The notes below the pieces were generated by a model, which ran no database searches, was not told the origin of the DNA, and saw only the letters and a program-made list of their open reading frames with translations. Below are positions 34,865 through 44,255 of a DNA stretch of 64,000 nt, in pieces (position 1 is the stretch's first letter; every line of letters starts with the position of its first letter). Made by a program: the position numbers and the translations under genes. This stretch comes from Planomicrobium sp. CPCC 101079 (lineage in GTDB: Bacteria > Bacillota > Bacilli > Bacillales_A > Planococcaceae). The stretch spans positions 372,001-436,000 of the forward strand of contig NZ_VOHC01000011.1 in the NCBI RefSeq assembly GCF_007859275.1. Reading direction: 5' to 3'.

Positions 34865-36007
34865 CTAATTCAATTCAACATCGTACAAGAATTTTAAACG
34901 CCTTTGCAGTACTACAGAAGGAATTAGTGAGAATAAAAAATCTCTTGCAGCGGCCAGGGGCAAGGATTGCAATTGGGCAGCTGCCCCGATTTGGCGGGAA
35001 AGGCGGATCACTTTTGCGGTCCGTGCAACACGTTTTTCTTCATAGAATCTTAAAATCTGCTCCACATCCGCAAACTGCTCGAATCCATTCGCAAGGCAGA
35101 TGGCATCTTCAATCGCTTGGCCGGCTCCTTGTCCCATGTTCGGTGTAGTGGCATGTGCTGCATCGCCAAGCAAGACGACTTTTCCATAAACAAAGCGGGC
35201 GAGCGGTTTGATATCCATAATATCGTGATGAAGCATATTTTTTGGCAGTGTCGTTCTGATAATATGCGATATGGATTCCAAAAAATGGCTGAATAGCTTG
35301 GCGACTTCTTGTGGTGCAAGATTTTGGTGTAACGGATTTCTGGCAGGGGAGTTGACGCAAGCGAACCAGTAAATTTTGCCGTCTTTCATGGGAGCTACGC
35401 CGAAGCGTCCTTTTGTCGACCAAAGTTCCCTTGAAGTGAATTCTTCCACTTTGCCTAAATTGTCTGAAATGCCTCTCCAACAGGTATAGCCTGCATACCG
35501 TGGTTTTGACTTTGGCAAAATTTTTTGCCGGATGGGAGAATGGATGCCGTCTGCCGCTATCAGTAAATCTGCTTCAATATGTGTCCCGTCCGCAAAAAAG
35601 GCGGTCACTCTCTCCGAATCCTGTTCTACCGAAATGCATTTTTTTCGGTAGTGCAAAGTCCCGGGAATTAATGTGTCTATGAATGTCCGGTGCAGGTGGG
35701 CTCGGTGAATTGTTATGTTTTTTTGACCGGATTTTTCGCTTAAGGCAAGAAAGTCGATGGATTTCAAAAGCTTTCCATTTTTATTTTGAAAAACGAGAGA
35801 TTGAAGAACATAGCCCTTTCGAAAGACTTCTTCTCCTATTCCGAGATCCGCCAAAGCATGCATGGCATTTGAACCAATACCGATGCCAGCACCAACTGGT
35901 AAAAATTCCGGGTTGGCATCAAAGACCTGAACCGAAATCCCTTGTTTTTGCAGAGCTGCTGCAGCACAAAGGCCGCCAATGCCTCCGCCTATGATGACGA
36001 TTTCCAT
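34865..36007 (-). CDS. FAD-dependent aromatic hydroxylase-like monooxygenase, 380 aa
   Basis: PHBH-fold flavoprotein: dinucleotide motif IVIIGGGIGGLCAAAALQ, ADLLIAADGIHSPIR (DG motif) and GDAAHATTPNMGQGAGQAIE (GD motif). Such enzymes hydroxylate aromatic rings or act like salicylate/zeaxanthin-type oxidases. Start ATG 36007 follows AAAGGAGAGG; the longer frame upstream is not family-like. Confidence 0.88.
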   Translation of the reverse strand: MEIVIIGGGIGGLCAAAALQKQGISVQVFDANPEFLPVGAGIGIGSNAMHALADLGIGEEVFRKGYVLQSLVFQNKNGKLLKSIDFLALSEKSGQKNITIHRAHLHRTFIDTLIPGTLHYRKKCISVEQDSERVTAFFADGTHIEADLLIAADGIHSPIRQKILPKSKPRYAGYTCWRGISDNLGKVEEFTSRELWSTKGRFGVAPMKDGKIYWFACVNSPARNPLHQNLAPQEVAKLFSHFLESISHIIRTTLPKNMLHHDIMDIKPLARFVYGKVVLLGDAAHATTPNMGQGAGQAIEDAICLANGFEQFADVEQILRFYEEKRVARTAKVIRLSRQIGAAAQLQSLPLAAARDFLFSLIPSVVLQRRLKFLYDVELN

Positions 36008-36077
36008 GAGTCCTCTCCTTTTTAGCGTAAGATTTCCAAGACTTTTATGTCTGAACCAAATTTTCATGAAAAAAGAA

Positions 36078-36101
36078 AAACCCCTAAGCATTTAGGAGTT
36101 T
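36078..36101 (-). terminator. Terminator of small gene 36100-36333
   Basis: AAACTCCTAA/TTAGGGGTTT stem on the minus strand with a T-rich tail, overlapping the gene's stop codon. Confidence 0.65.
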
Positions 36102-36333
36102 AAACAGTAACGTGGGAATAGAGTGATTTCTCGATAACATCAGCAGCTTCATCGATCGATTCGTAATGTTCGATAGTTTGGTTTTCAAGATAGGTTAGTT
36201 CTAACACACTGGTATTCGGTACACACTTCACCTGAATCCAATCCATGTCATCTCTTGAAAACGTTTGGGTAATCCGTACCGTATTGTATTGGCAAATGGT
36301 GACTAATAGGGCTTTGATGCTCTCATTCGTCAT
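36100..36333 (-). CDS. Hypothetical protein, 77 aa
   Basis: Starts ATG 36333 with AAAGGAG upstream (start at 36354 rejected, no site). Soluble, beginning MTNESIKALLVTICQYNTV, with DDMDWIQVKCVPN and an acidic C-terminal helix. Family not recognised. Confidence 0.6.
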   Translation of the reverse strand: MTNESIKALLVTICQYNTVRITQTFSRDDMDWIQVKCVPNTSVLELTYLENQTIEHYESIDEAADVIEKSLYSHVTV

Positions 36334-36701
36334 GCTGGATTTCTCCTTTCGCAATGGAAAGTGACTAAGAAAAGTCTAGAAAGATCCAAGGTCTCAATAA
36401 TATTATAAGTATAACACACTTCGAATATTCTTGTAGGCTTGTTTCAAAAAAATGGATATTATCCTTAGATAGGGAATCCTTGAAAGATTTCCGATTAAAG
36501 CCGGTAAGGTCTAGCAAAATCCAGTGTCTGAAGGGGCTAATGAGGCTGTATTTTGCTTTTGTGAACTCCTTTTATCAGTGCAAACTTTATAATCTCTACA
36601 AGGAATTTACTTTAACTTTATAAAAGTATGCTACAATTTTAGAACAGTCCGAAATTTTTTGTCGGTATATTTATCCATAAATCTTGCTGGAGGGGGATCC
36701 T
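36334..36701. other. Intergenic region without visible gene
   Basis: AT-rich gap between divergent genes; probable promoters for both sides but no clear consensus pair or RNA motif that I can defend. Confidence 0.4.
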
Positions 36702-37757
36702 ATGAAGTCGAAGAAGCTTGTCAGTATTATCGTACCTGTTTATAATGCAGAAAATTACTTAGGAAATTGTATTGAAAGTATACTCAACCAATCGTATAAG
36801 GAAATTGAGTTGATTCTTGTCAATGATGGATCCACCGACCAAAGCGGTGAACTTTGTGAGGGCTATGCCCGAAAAGACAAACGGGTAAAAGTGATCCATC
36901 AAACAAATTCAGGGCCATCAGCAGCCAGAAACAAAGGGATCGGTTTGGCTGCAGGCGAGTTCATCCAATTTGCGGATTCTGATGATTTTATCGATTCGAA
37001 TATGACACAGGGATTAGTAAAAACGATGGGAGACCATAACCAACTGGTCATATGCGGCTATAAAAAAATCCTCAAAAGAGACGGCCAAATCATCAGTTCC
37101 AAGATTTTTCAAATCGGCCGAACGGGTGAGTACGAACTCGAAGGCTTTCTAAAGCATTTCGGCGAATTATACCAAGATTACTTTATCCATTTCAATTGGA
37201 ACAAACTGTATTCAAGAGCTGTCATAAAAGATGCATCGATAGCATTTGATACAAAAGTAAATTGGGGAGAAGATCTGCTTTTTAATCTTCAATACTTGGA
37301 AAACTGCAAAAGAATAAGCTTAAGCCACGAAATCCCCTATTCCTATATTGATTCGAACAATGCTTCAATTACAAGCCAATTCCGTACTGACCTATTTGAT
37401 AATATGCAGATGATGCAAGGGACGACCAGAGAGTTTTTAAAGAAGAACAATGCTTATTCGGGCAAAAACAAAGAGCTTTTTGAGCAGTTTTATACTTCTA
37501 GAGTTGTCACTTGTTTCTGGAATTTATTCAACCCGAAAAGCGGATTGTCCCCCCAGCTGATCAAAACCCATTTAAAAAAGATTATGCAAGACGAGCGTGT
37601 CATCAATAGCTTAGACTTTTTCCTGTCAGGAGATATGGACAAAAAGTTGATCGGCACTTTCATCAAAGGAAAATCCGTTGATCTTCTCTATGCGTATTTT
37701 TCGGTGAAAAGATTTGTTTGGCAAAAGACGGTTTATAAAGAAAAGAAATGGGTTTGA
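36702..37757 (+). CDS. Family 2 glycosyltransferase, 351 aa
   Basis: GT-A fold: SIIVPVYNAENYLGNCIESIL at the N-terminus, VNDGSTDQSGE, NSGPSAARNKGI and the DSDDF metal-binding motif; acceptor-side C-terminus without membrane helices. Resembles enzymes of teichoic acid or capsule synthesis (EpsJ/TuaG-like). Start ATG 36702 follows GGAGGGGGA. No other polysaccharide genes adjacent. Confidence 0.88.
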   Translation: MKSKKLVSIIVPVYNAENYLGNCIESILNQSYKEIELILVNDGSTDQSGELCEGYARKDKRVKVIHQTNSGPSAARNKGIGLAAGEFIQFADSDDFIDSNMTQGLVKTMGDHNQLVICGYKKILKRDGQIISSKIFQIGRTGEYELEGFLKHFGELYQDYFIHFNWNKLYSRAVIKDASIAFDTKVNWGEDLLFNLQYLENCKRISLSHEIPYSYIDSNNASITSQFRTDLFDNMQMMQGTTREFLKKNNAYSGKNKELFEQFYTSRVVTCFWNLFNPKSGLSPQLIKTHLKKIMQDERVINSLDFFLSGDMDKKLIGTFIKGKSVDLLYAYFSVKRFVWQKTVYKEKKWV

Positions 37758-37953
37758 CCTAAGAAAAAAGATATTACCGACCGGCAGGCCGCTTAGAGCA
37801 TCCTGCCTATTCCTCATGGCGCCATCTTTTTCCGTGAAAGTTTTCATCCAATGAATAACTTTTCTTATTCAGGGCATTTATAATAAGAAATAGGAGAGAT
37901 CCGCAAGTAGCGGCTGTTTAACGCTGCAATGTAGATTCATTGGAGGGAATATA

Positions 37954-38898
37954 ATGAGGAAAAGCGAAAAAGAGCTCTATTTCAATAAAATCGATCATGT
38001 GATTGATGAAGTTTTTTCGCTATTAAGCGAAACCATTGACGTTAATTCGATATTTTTAACTAATATTGCTCAGGGAACTAATTTCATTGTCAAGGCCTTC
38101 AACCGGAAAACCACTTTGCTCCAAGAAGGTGAACAAGCCCCGTTGAACAAGTCTCTTTGTAAGCTTGTCATTGAAAATGACGGTGAACCCCTGGTTATTC
38201 CAAGCATCGCTGAGAACCAAGCCGCGGCAAACCACCCTGGGGCCGAACGGATAAAAAATGGTTCTTATATCGGGACGCCAATTTATCATTCAAGCGATTC
38301 CGTTTTCGGTACATTATGCGCGGCAGATACAAAACCTTATGGGTTTTCTGAGTATGATGTCAAACTGATCAAGACGCTTGGCTTGTTATTAAGCCAAGCA
38401 ATCGTTCTTGAAGAGATGATGGTCCGGGATTTATTGACAGGCCTGCACAATCGTGCGTATTTGGTCGGTCATTTTGAACGGAATACTGAAGAAAATCAAC
38501 CGTATGCCTTATTGTATGTCGATTTGGATCGTTTTAAAGCGGTCAATGATCAATATGGCCACGAAGCAGGAGATGAATTGCTGAAAAAAGTGGCTTCGGT
38601 GTTTCAGGAAGTGGCCCCTCCAGGCAGTATAGTGGCACGGATCGGTGGAGATGAGTTCGTTTTGCTGATCCCGGATTCAACAGAAGATTTGGAAGAAGCG
38701 AAAGAAACCGCTTCATCTATTCTGCACGAATTAAGTGACAAGCCGGTGAGAGTACAAAAGTGGGAGTTTGATATTTCAGCTAGTGTTGGCATAACATATG
38801 CAGAACCCGGAAAAGACTTAGAGACTTTGATGAATCAGGCCGATCAAGCTATGTATGAAGCAAAAAACGATGGCCGCAATACCCTAAGGTTCTATTAG
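37954..38898 (+). CDS. GAF-GGDEF diguanylate cyclase, 314 aa
   Basis: GAF domain (about 20-150) and GGDEF domain (about 155-312) with intact active site GGDEF at 231-235, and YVDLDRFKAVNDQYGHEAGDELL. It makes cyclic di-GMP in response to a small ligand or redox signal sensed by GAF. The RxxD inhibitory site before GGDEF is absent (PPGSIVARIGGDEF). GGAGGGAAT upstream of ATG 37954. Cytosolic. Confidence 0.92.
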   Translation: MRKSEKELYFNKIDHVIDEVFSLLSETIDVNSIFLTNIAQGTNFIVKAFNRKTTLLQEGEQAPLNKSLCKLVIENDGEPLVIPSIAENQAAANHPGAERIKNGSYIGTPIYHSSDSVFGTLCAADTKPYGFSEYDVKLIKTLGLLLSQAIVLEEMMVRDLLTGLHNRAYLVGHFERNTEENQPYALLYVDLDRFKAVNDQYGHEAGDELLKKVASVFQEVAPPGSIVARIGGDEFVLLIPDSTEDLEEAKETASSILHELSDKPVRVQKWEFDISASVGITYAEPGKDLETLMNQADQAMYEAKNDGRNTLRFY

Positions 38899-39074
38899 AA
38901 TAGAAGAATTGAAGTTCCAGTGAAAGAAATGAGAACAATTTCAAGCGTACAGCAAGAAATGCACATAACAAAAGAATAGGGAATCGGGTGAGTGGATTCC
39001 TAAAAGCAGCAAGCATTAGTGGAACAGCCACGAAAACAAAAAGATTTGAAGAAGCTTGTTCGTTTTTAAGCCCG

Positions 39075-39120
39075 GACTGTAGAAGAACTCGATTTATCTG
39101 AGCTTTTCTACAGTCTTTTT
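39075..39120 (+). terminator. Terminator hairpin in the gap after the cyclase gene
   Basis: GACTGTAGAA pairs with TTCTACAGTC, then T5. The remaining 38899-39298 gap shows no gene. Confidence 0.7.
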
Positions 39121-39298
39121 CAATCCGAATTTATGAATTGAAGAAAGCGGAGTTTTACAGAAGAATGTCCAGGGTAAATTAGGCAGATGCTATCTGTTTG
39201 CGCAACTCCGTGCATTCGCTGGCATTTTGCCCATTATACAGATACGGTCCAGCAAGAAAGAATAGCTGGAATCATAACAAGGAAGTGAGGGAGCGGAT

Positions 39299-40588
39299 TT
39301 GGCAAATATATCGTATTGGATCAAGGAAAAATTTTGGATGACGCCGGCAATTTTCAGTATTCTGGCGGTGTTGCTTTCCATTGGCTTCTTTTATGTAGAC
39401 CTTTTGCTGGTCGAACGTTACAAAGAGTTTATCCCATCCATTCTCCTGACAAAAGTGGATTTGGCAAAGACCATTATGGGAACATTATCCGGAGCTCTTT
39501 TAACAATGAGCACTTTTACTTTTTCCACCATACTTGTTGTATTGACCATGTATTCTTCACAGTTTTCACCGCGGGCACTTAAAAACTTTGTACATGATAA
39601 AGTGACTTGGAGAGTATTGGGCGTATTTTTAGGGGGATTCATTTATAACACATTATCGTTGTTGTTTATGCGAGATGATTTATACACACACGATGTCATT
39701 TCCACATTCATCGGAATTCTTATTGCTTTCTATTGTTTAGCGACATTTACGTATTTTATCCATTATATTGCGACAACCGTACAAGTCGGCAAACTCGTGG
39801 ATGAATTAATAGAAGATACGGAAAGAGTCATTTCCCGCTACCAGGACTTGCAGGAGGAAAAGATTACGGTTTCCAAGTCGTTATATTGGTCGCCTTCAGG
39901 AAGCAAGCACGTTGTGGCTGCAAAAAAAGAAGGTTATCTGCAATTCTTGGCATTGGACAAACTTAAAAATTACGCAGAAGAACACGAACTGCAAATTGAA
40001 ATCAATGCGGCAATCGGGGATTTCATTTACGAAGGAATGTCTGTTATGCATATATATTCAGATGAGGATGAGGATTTTGAAATGGAGGACTTTTGTTCGA
40101 TAGGAAATGAAAGGCTTGCAGAACAAGACATTTCCTATGCATTGCAGAAGCTGGTGGAAATTGCACTTCGTGCCATCTCTCCTGGCATAAATGATCCGAA
40201 TACTGCCAATGACATCATTATCCGCATAGGCAGCCTGCTTGGGAAGATCGGACATTTGGAGACCGGCAATCTCGTCCTGTTGGATCAAAATGGAAACCAA
40301 ACGGTCTTGTATCATTTTCCTTCCTATGAAAATATTTTGTACAATGTCTATTTTCAATTGTCGCATTACGGAAAAGAGGATATATCTGTTCTGTTTTCTA
40401 TGGCAGATTCGCTCCAAATCGCTGCCAAAATTTGTCCTGATTACCATCACCCCACCCTTTGGAAAATACAGCTTTACGTTCTTGAAGTGTTGAAGGACCA
40501 AGATTTAAAATCATACGACCATAAATTTTTACAGGGCAAAGTCAATGCCTTGGCAGAAGCAACCAAAAATCGTCCAATCTCAATTTGA
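39299..40588 (+). CDS. DUF2254 membrane protein, 429 aa
   Basis: Four N-terminal membrane helices and the DUF2254 signature (GALLTMSTFTFSTILVVLTMYSSQFSPRALKNF) followed by a cytoplasmic part with YALQKLVEIALRAISPGINDPNTAND. Function unknown. TTG start at 39299 preceded by GTGAGGGAG. Single gene. Confidence 0.85.
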   Translation: MANISYWIKEKFWMTPAIFSILAVLLSIGFFYVDLLLVERYKEFIPSILLTKVDLAKTIMGTLSGALLTMSTFTFSTILVVLTMYSSQFSPRALKNFVHDKVTWRVLGVFLGGFIYNTLSLLFMRDDLYTHDVISTFIGILIAFYCLATFTYFIHYIATTVQVGKLVDELIEDTERVISRYQDLQEEKITVSKSLYWSPSGSKHVVAAKKEGYLQFLALDKLKNYAEEHELQIEINAAIGDFIYEGMSVMHIYSDEDEDFEMEDFCSIGNERLAEQDISYALQKLVEIALRAISPGINDPNTANDIIIRIGSLLGKIGHLETGNLVLLDQNGNQTVLYHFPSYENILYNVYFQLSHYGKEDISVLFSMADSLQIAAKICPDYHHPTLWKIQLYVLEVLKDQDLKSYDHKFLQGKVNALAEATKNRPISI

Positions 40589-40691
40589 TCTTGCCGGGAA
40601 CCTGGTGCTTGGAACGGTTTTGATACGTGAGTTAAACTTCATCCGTTTAGCTGAGCAGATACCCGTAAGAATGAAAAAAATAAAAATGGAG

Positions 40692-40730
40692 ACAAAGGAC
40701 GGCTGAAATTCTTAGCACCCTTTGTTTTTA
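40692..40730. terminator. Weak terminator
   Basis: ACAAAGG/CCTTTGT stem with T-rich tail between convergent genes. Confidence 0.45.
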
Positions 40731-40734
40731 TGCG

Positions 40735-41211
40735 CTAAATGCTTTGTTCTTTGTGCATAAGCTCATACCCGGCCGCTAGTGTCCCCAGCATGGCGGTTGC
40801 AGCAAATTTTTCGTTCAGCCATATCCCGCCGATGCGCGGCACAAGTTCAGGAAATTCGGCTTCCATTCCTTTTGCGCCGGGATAAGCGGAACTGATGGCC
40901 ATCGCAGACCAAAAGAATGCGGGAAGCATGGCGGCAAACTTGATATCCTGTTCCGCAGCTGAACTTGTCCGGAAAAGAAAATACAAACTGGCGCTTCCGA
41001 GAAAAAAGCCGAGAGTAATGGACATTCCGTCATGAAATTTTGCGTGGGGCGGCCAATTCGGATTGAATAGATGAGTTCTGTTCCAATCCGCCAAAAAACC
41101 GCCGACTGCTGTCAAACCTGCTGCTGTTCCAAGGATGACTTTACCAACCGATATTTTCTTGCCGCCAGTCCTAGAGGTGCCGGTCAGGTCTATAGAATTT
41201 TTTGGATACAT
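40735..41211 (-). CDS. Membrane protein, 158 aa, DUF6640-like
   Basis: Four hydrophobic segments; GGFLADWNRTHLFNPNWPPHAKFH is a recognisable signature of a small membrane family (possibly DUF6640, from memory only). The N-terminus is polar (STGTSRTGGKKIS-like region). ATG 41211, AAGAGGAGG upstream. Function unknown. Confidence 0.65.
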   Translation of the reverse strand: MYPKNSIDLTGTSRTGGKKISVGKVILGTAAGLTAVGGFLADWNRTHLFNPNWPPHAKFHDGMSITLGFFLGSASLYFLFRTSSAAEQDIKFAAMLPAFFWSAMAISSAYPGAKGMEAEFPELVPRIGGIWLNEKFAATAMLGTLAAGYELMHKEQSI

Positions 41212-41324
41212 TTTAATCCTCCTCTTAAGTCGGGAAAGTAAGTATTCCTTGTTTAACCGTTTTCCTCGGGAGTTATCCGTGTCAAATGAAAAAGTCTTTT
41301 TTTTTTATTTTGGGCATCTTATGA

Positions 41325-41354
41325 TTGTTATTATACTAGAATAGATGCTATACT
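41325..41354 (+). promoter_or_regulatory. Sigma-A promoter of the Mn-riboswitch unit
   Basis: TTGTTA, 18-base spacer, TATACT; 23 bases before the aptamer. Confidence 0.6.
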
Positions 41355-41376
41355 GACTTTACAACTCAATAGACCC

Positions 41377-41515
41377 TGACGTTCAGTCAAGGGGGAGTAG
41401 CTATAGGGAAACCTATTTCACAGTCGTCATTACATGGTTCAGAGCCATCGGTTGTGATAGCAATCAAATTTTTGCTTAGCGAGACCTTTGCCTTTTATTT
41501 AGGCATGGGTCTTTT
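41377..41515 (+). promoter_or_regulatory. yybP-ykoY manganese riboswitch
   Basis: Contains the class signatures GGGGAGTAGC (41391-41401 region), GCCATCG (about 41444-41450) and AGCGAGACCTTTGCC (41478-41492). A terminator stem (41482-41492 with 41502-41512) and T6 follow. Mn2+ binding is known to favour expression of Mn exporters in this class. The downstream gene is a TerC-family exporter. Confidence 0.92.
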
Positions 41516-41545
41516 TTGTTGGCGAAATTTAGGAGGAGATGGAGA

Positions 41546-42343
41546 ATGGAAGCAATTTTATTGGAGTACGCATGGGTTTTACTAGTATTGGTCGGGCTAG
41601 AAGGTCTATTAGCAGCTGATAATGCAGTCGTTATGGCTGTCATGGTTAAGCACTTGCCGAAAGCTCAACAGAAAAAAGCGTTGTTTTATGGTTTAGCGGG
41701 TGCCTTTGTTTTCCGTTTTGCAGCGTTGTTCATGATTACGCTTCTAGTGAATATTTGGCAGATTCAAGCTTTAGGTGCCGCATATCTATTGTTCATATCA
41801 GTTAAGCACATCTATGATCAGCGGAAAGGCCATGGCGATGACCATGAAGAAGCTGCTAAACCGAAAGAATCTAAAGGTTCAAGTTTCTGGATGACCGTCC
41901 TTAAAATCGAATTGGCCGATATCGCATTTGCGATCGACTCTATGCTTGCTGCGGTAGCACTTGCAGTGACGTTGCCGCACTTGAATGTCTTCGGCATGGA
42001 TGCTATCGGTGGCATCAACTCTGGCCAGTTCTTCGTTATGTTAGCCGGTGGTTTAATCGGAGTAATCATTATGCGATTTGCTGCCCATAAATTCGTACAG
42101 CTTTTGGAAAAATATCCACAGCTTGAAACAGCAGCTTTCGTTATTGTTGGCTGGGTAGGAGTTAAACTTCTTGTCATGACGTTGGCACACGAAAACGTCC
42201 ACGTTTTGCCCCACGATTTCCCGCACTCAACCCCATGGACGATCGTGTTCTGGACAGTGCTGGTAGGAATTGTTGTAGTAGGTGCATTAATCGGTGTTAG
42301 AAAGAAAAAAGCGGAAGAACAAGCAGGAAATGCAGGCAAATAA
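41546..42343 (+). CDS. TerC-family manganese exporter (YkoY/MeeY-like), 265 aa
   Basis: Seven to nine membrane helices with the metal-site acidic motifs LVGLEGLLAADNAVVMAVM near residue 18-36 and KIELADIAFAIDSMLA in the middle; a His-rich cytosolic loop (KGHGDDHEE). TerC proteins of this type export Mn2+ and load secreted metalloproteins. Start ATG 41546 is chosen by AGGAGGAGATGGAG; the longer frame from 41516 starts inside the riboswitch. Confidence 0.9.
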   Translation: MEAILLEYAWVLLVLVGLEGLLAADNAVVMAVMVKHLPKAQQKKALFYGLAGAFVFRFAALFMITLLVNIWQIQALGAAYLLFISVKHIYDQRKGHGDDHEEAAKPKESKGSSFWMTVLKIELADIAFAIDSMLAAVALAVTLPHLNVFGMDAIGGINSGQFFVMLAGGLIGVIIMRFAAHKFVQLLEKYPQLETAAFVIVGWVGVKLLVMTLAHENVHVLPHDFPHSTPWTIVFWTVLVGIVVVGALIGVRKKKAEEQAGNAGK

Positions 42344-42349
42344 GTTCTA

Positions 42350-42384
42350 AAAAGGCCAGCCCGATTTACTTGGGCTGGCCTTTT
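42350..42384. terminator. 13-bp perfect terminator hairpin
   Basis: Arms 42350-42362 and 42372-42384, T-rich tail. Confidence 0.85.
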
Positions 42385-42460
42385 GTATTGGGCATTCATT
42401 GAACATTTCTGTTTCGGGATCTAATGCTCATCTTTTTTTAGTTTTGTCTGTTGGCTTACT

Positions 42461-42487
42461 GTTTAAAGAACCATGAAATAAAGGTAT
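42461..42487 (+). promoter_or_regulatory. Possible sigma-B promoter
   Basis: GTTTAA, 15-base spacer, AGGTAT; one mismatch to the GTTTAA-N13-15-GGGTAT consensus. Sits 68 bases before the potassium channel gene, which would make it stress-inducible. Confidence 0.35.
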
Positions 42488-42554
42488 ATCTATAAGAAGC
42501 AAAGCAAAAAGAGGTTCTGATCTTTTAAAGACCTTTCCGTTTGGAGGATGTCTT

Positions 42555-43571
42555 ATGTTTGAGCTGATGAGAAAGGCCATTAAAATAAATACAGCCAGAT
42601 TGGTGCTGTTTACAAGTGCTTTTTATATCGCAAGCGCTTTTTTTATCCATTTTCTTGAGCCGGAAGAATTCCCGACGCCTTTTATCGGTTTTTGGTGGGT
42701 GATGACGACCGTAACAACAATAGGTTATGGTGACTACGCCCCAAGGACGGTTCCAGGAATGCTCTTCGGTATTTTCTTATACCTTTTTGGCATAGGGTTG
42801 ATTGGCATTATTCTCGGGAAGATCGTAGATTCCTATACATATTTTAGGAGGTTGAAAATGGAAGGGAAGCTGAGGTACAGAGGAAAAAACCACTTTTTAA
42901 TCATCGGTTGGTCCAAAAGCGTACAGAAAACGATTGAAGAAATACTGAATAACAAAGAAATTGAATCAGATGTTGTCTTGATTGACCATCTTTATGAAGC
43001 GCCTTTTGTCCACGAGCAATTCCACTATATCCGCGGCAATCCGACAGACACGGAAGTGCTGCAGCAAGCCAATATTGATTATGCGCATTCTGTTTCCGTT
43101 TTCGCTTCTGAAAATGAAGATGAGGTACTGAGGGATGGCAAGACGCTTTTGATTGCTACTGCAATTGAAGAATACGCGGCTCAGCAAGGCAAGCCCATCT
43201 ATACGATTGCAGAAATTGTCCATGAGGACCACATTCGCATGTTTCAATACGCAAACGTAAATGAGTTTATTCTTTCCGGAGAATCTTTTTCGCATATGAT
43301 GACAAAAGCTTTGCTGCACCATGGTTCAAGCAATTTGTTCAGCCAGTTGCTAAGCCATTCGTACGATGAACATATTTGGCAGATTCATCCGGACCCTTCA
43401 TGGAGAACTTATGCCGACGCTTTTGAATCTTTGAAAAACCAAGGCGCAACTTTAATTGCAGATGGCACCGACCTGAGCATCATTCGCCGACTGGAAGAAC
43501 CGATTCCACCCGATGCCAGCTTGTCCATCCTCTGCGACCAAGAGACATATCGAAAATTGGACTTGTCCTAA
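42555..43571 (+). CDS. yugO: Potassium channel with TrkA-N domain (YugO-like), 338 aa
   Basis: Two membrane helices flank the selectivity filter TTIGYGD (residues 54-60), followed by a cytosolic RCK/TrkA-N nucleotide-binding domain (HFLIIGWSKSVQKTIEEIL, then IRGNPTDTEVLQQA). B. subtilis YugO is the potassium channel used for biofilm electrical signalling. GGAGG before ATG 42555. Terminator follows. Confidence 0.9.
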   Translation: MFELMRKAIKINTARLVLFTSAFYIASAFFIHFLEPEEFPTPFIGFWWVMTTVTTIGYGDYAPRTVPGMLFGIFLYLFGIGLIGIILGKIVDSYTYFRRLKMEGKLRYRGKNHFLIIGWSKSVQKTIEEILNNKEIESDVVLIDHLYEAPFVHEQFHYIRGNPTDTEVLQQANIDYAHSVSVFASENEDEVLRDGKTLLIATAIEEYAAQQGKPIYTIAEIVHEDHIRMFQYANVNEFILSGESFSHMMTKALLHHGSSNLFSQLLSHSYDEHIWQIHPDPSWRTYADAFESLKNQGATLIADGTDLSIIRRLEEPIPPDASLSILCDQETYRKLDLS

Positions 43572-43596
43572 GCTTTTGATAAATGGATAGCAATAA

Positions 43597-43631
43597 AAAA
43601 GAGAAAGAGCCGCCTGGCGTCTTTCTCTTTT
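43597..43631. terminator. 12-bp terminator hairpin
   Basis: AAAAGAGAAAGA and its complement with an 11-base loop, between convergent genes; overlaps the last codon of the WapI-like gene. Confidence 0.75.
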
Positions 43632-44061
43632 AAGGTGTGCCGACAACGGGGAAAACGGCTAAGATTTCGTCTATTTCTTTTATCAACCGATTGAGGGAAT
43701 TTTGATCAGACCGGAATTCGAACTTTAAGCTCGCACCATTTCCAGCAGGATAGCACAATGCTGCTGTCCATTGAATATCCCCAAGCCCGTCGATCATGCC
43801 TTCAATTTCGATATAGCCATCGAGATTATACAGTGCCGCTTTGCCTTCTCTGCTCTGATCCATTGCCGTTAACTGATCGGCAAAGTCTTTTATTTCATCG
43901 GTTCTTAATTGAAAGCTGAATTTCGCCAAAAACCCTGGTATTTCGCATTCGATTTTTGCATTTAACCAATTGCCATCCCAATAATCTATGCTTTCAGGGT
44001 AACTTTGGGTAAAAACTTCAATTCCTATTTTTGTATTTTCACCTATTATGTAAAAGTTCAT
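43630..44061 (-). CDS. WapI-like immunity-family protein, 143 aa
   Basis: Resembles the WapI immunity family: MNFYIIGENTKIGIEVFTQSYPES opening, WDGNWLNAKIECEIPGF, LRTDEIKDFADQL and C-terminal SLKFEFRSDQNSLNRLI. WapI proteins neutralise the toxin tail of the WapA cell-wall protein. No WapA homologue is adjacent, so it is an orphan immunity-like gene. Start ATG 44061: GGAGG at 8-base spacing; the earlier ATG would be only 2 bases away. Confidence 0.6.
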   Translation of the reverse strand: MNFYIIGENTKIGIEVFTQSYPESIDYWDGNWLNAKIECEIPGFLAKFSFQLRTDEIKDFADQLTAMDQSREGKAALYNLDGYIEIEGMIDGLGDIQWTAALCYPAGNGASLKFEFRSDQNSLNRLIKEIDEILAVFPVVGTP

Positions 44062-44255
44062 TGGCATAACCTCCAACCGTGCGTGCTTTTCAACACTCTT
44101 TATTATGCAAGAACTCTTCTGGTTTGGGAATATGCAAAATGAAATATGTTGATTGTAAACGTTTTGCATTGTTGTTATGTTGAATGTATGAGGGACTTTA
44201 CAAGACAAACAGCTGCGGAATAACGTTGAAGAATACTTGCTTGGAGGGAAGAAGC

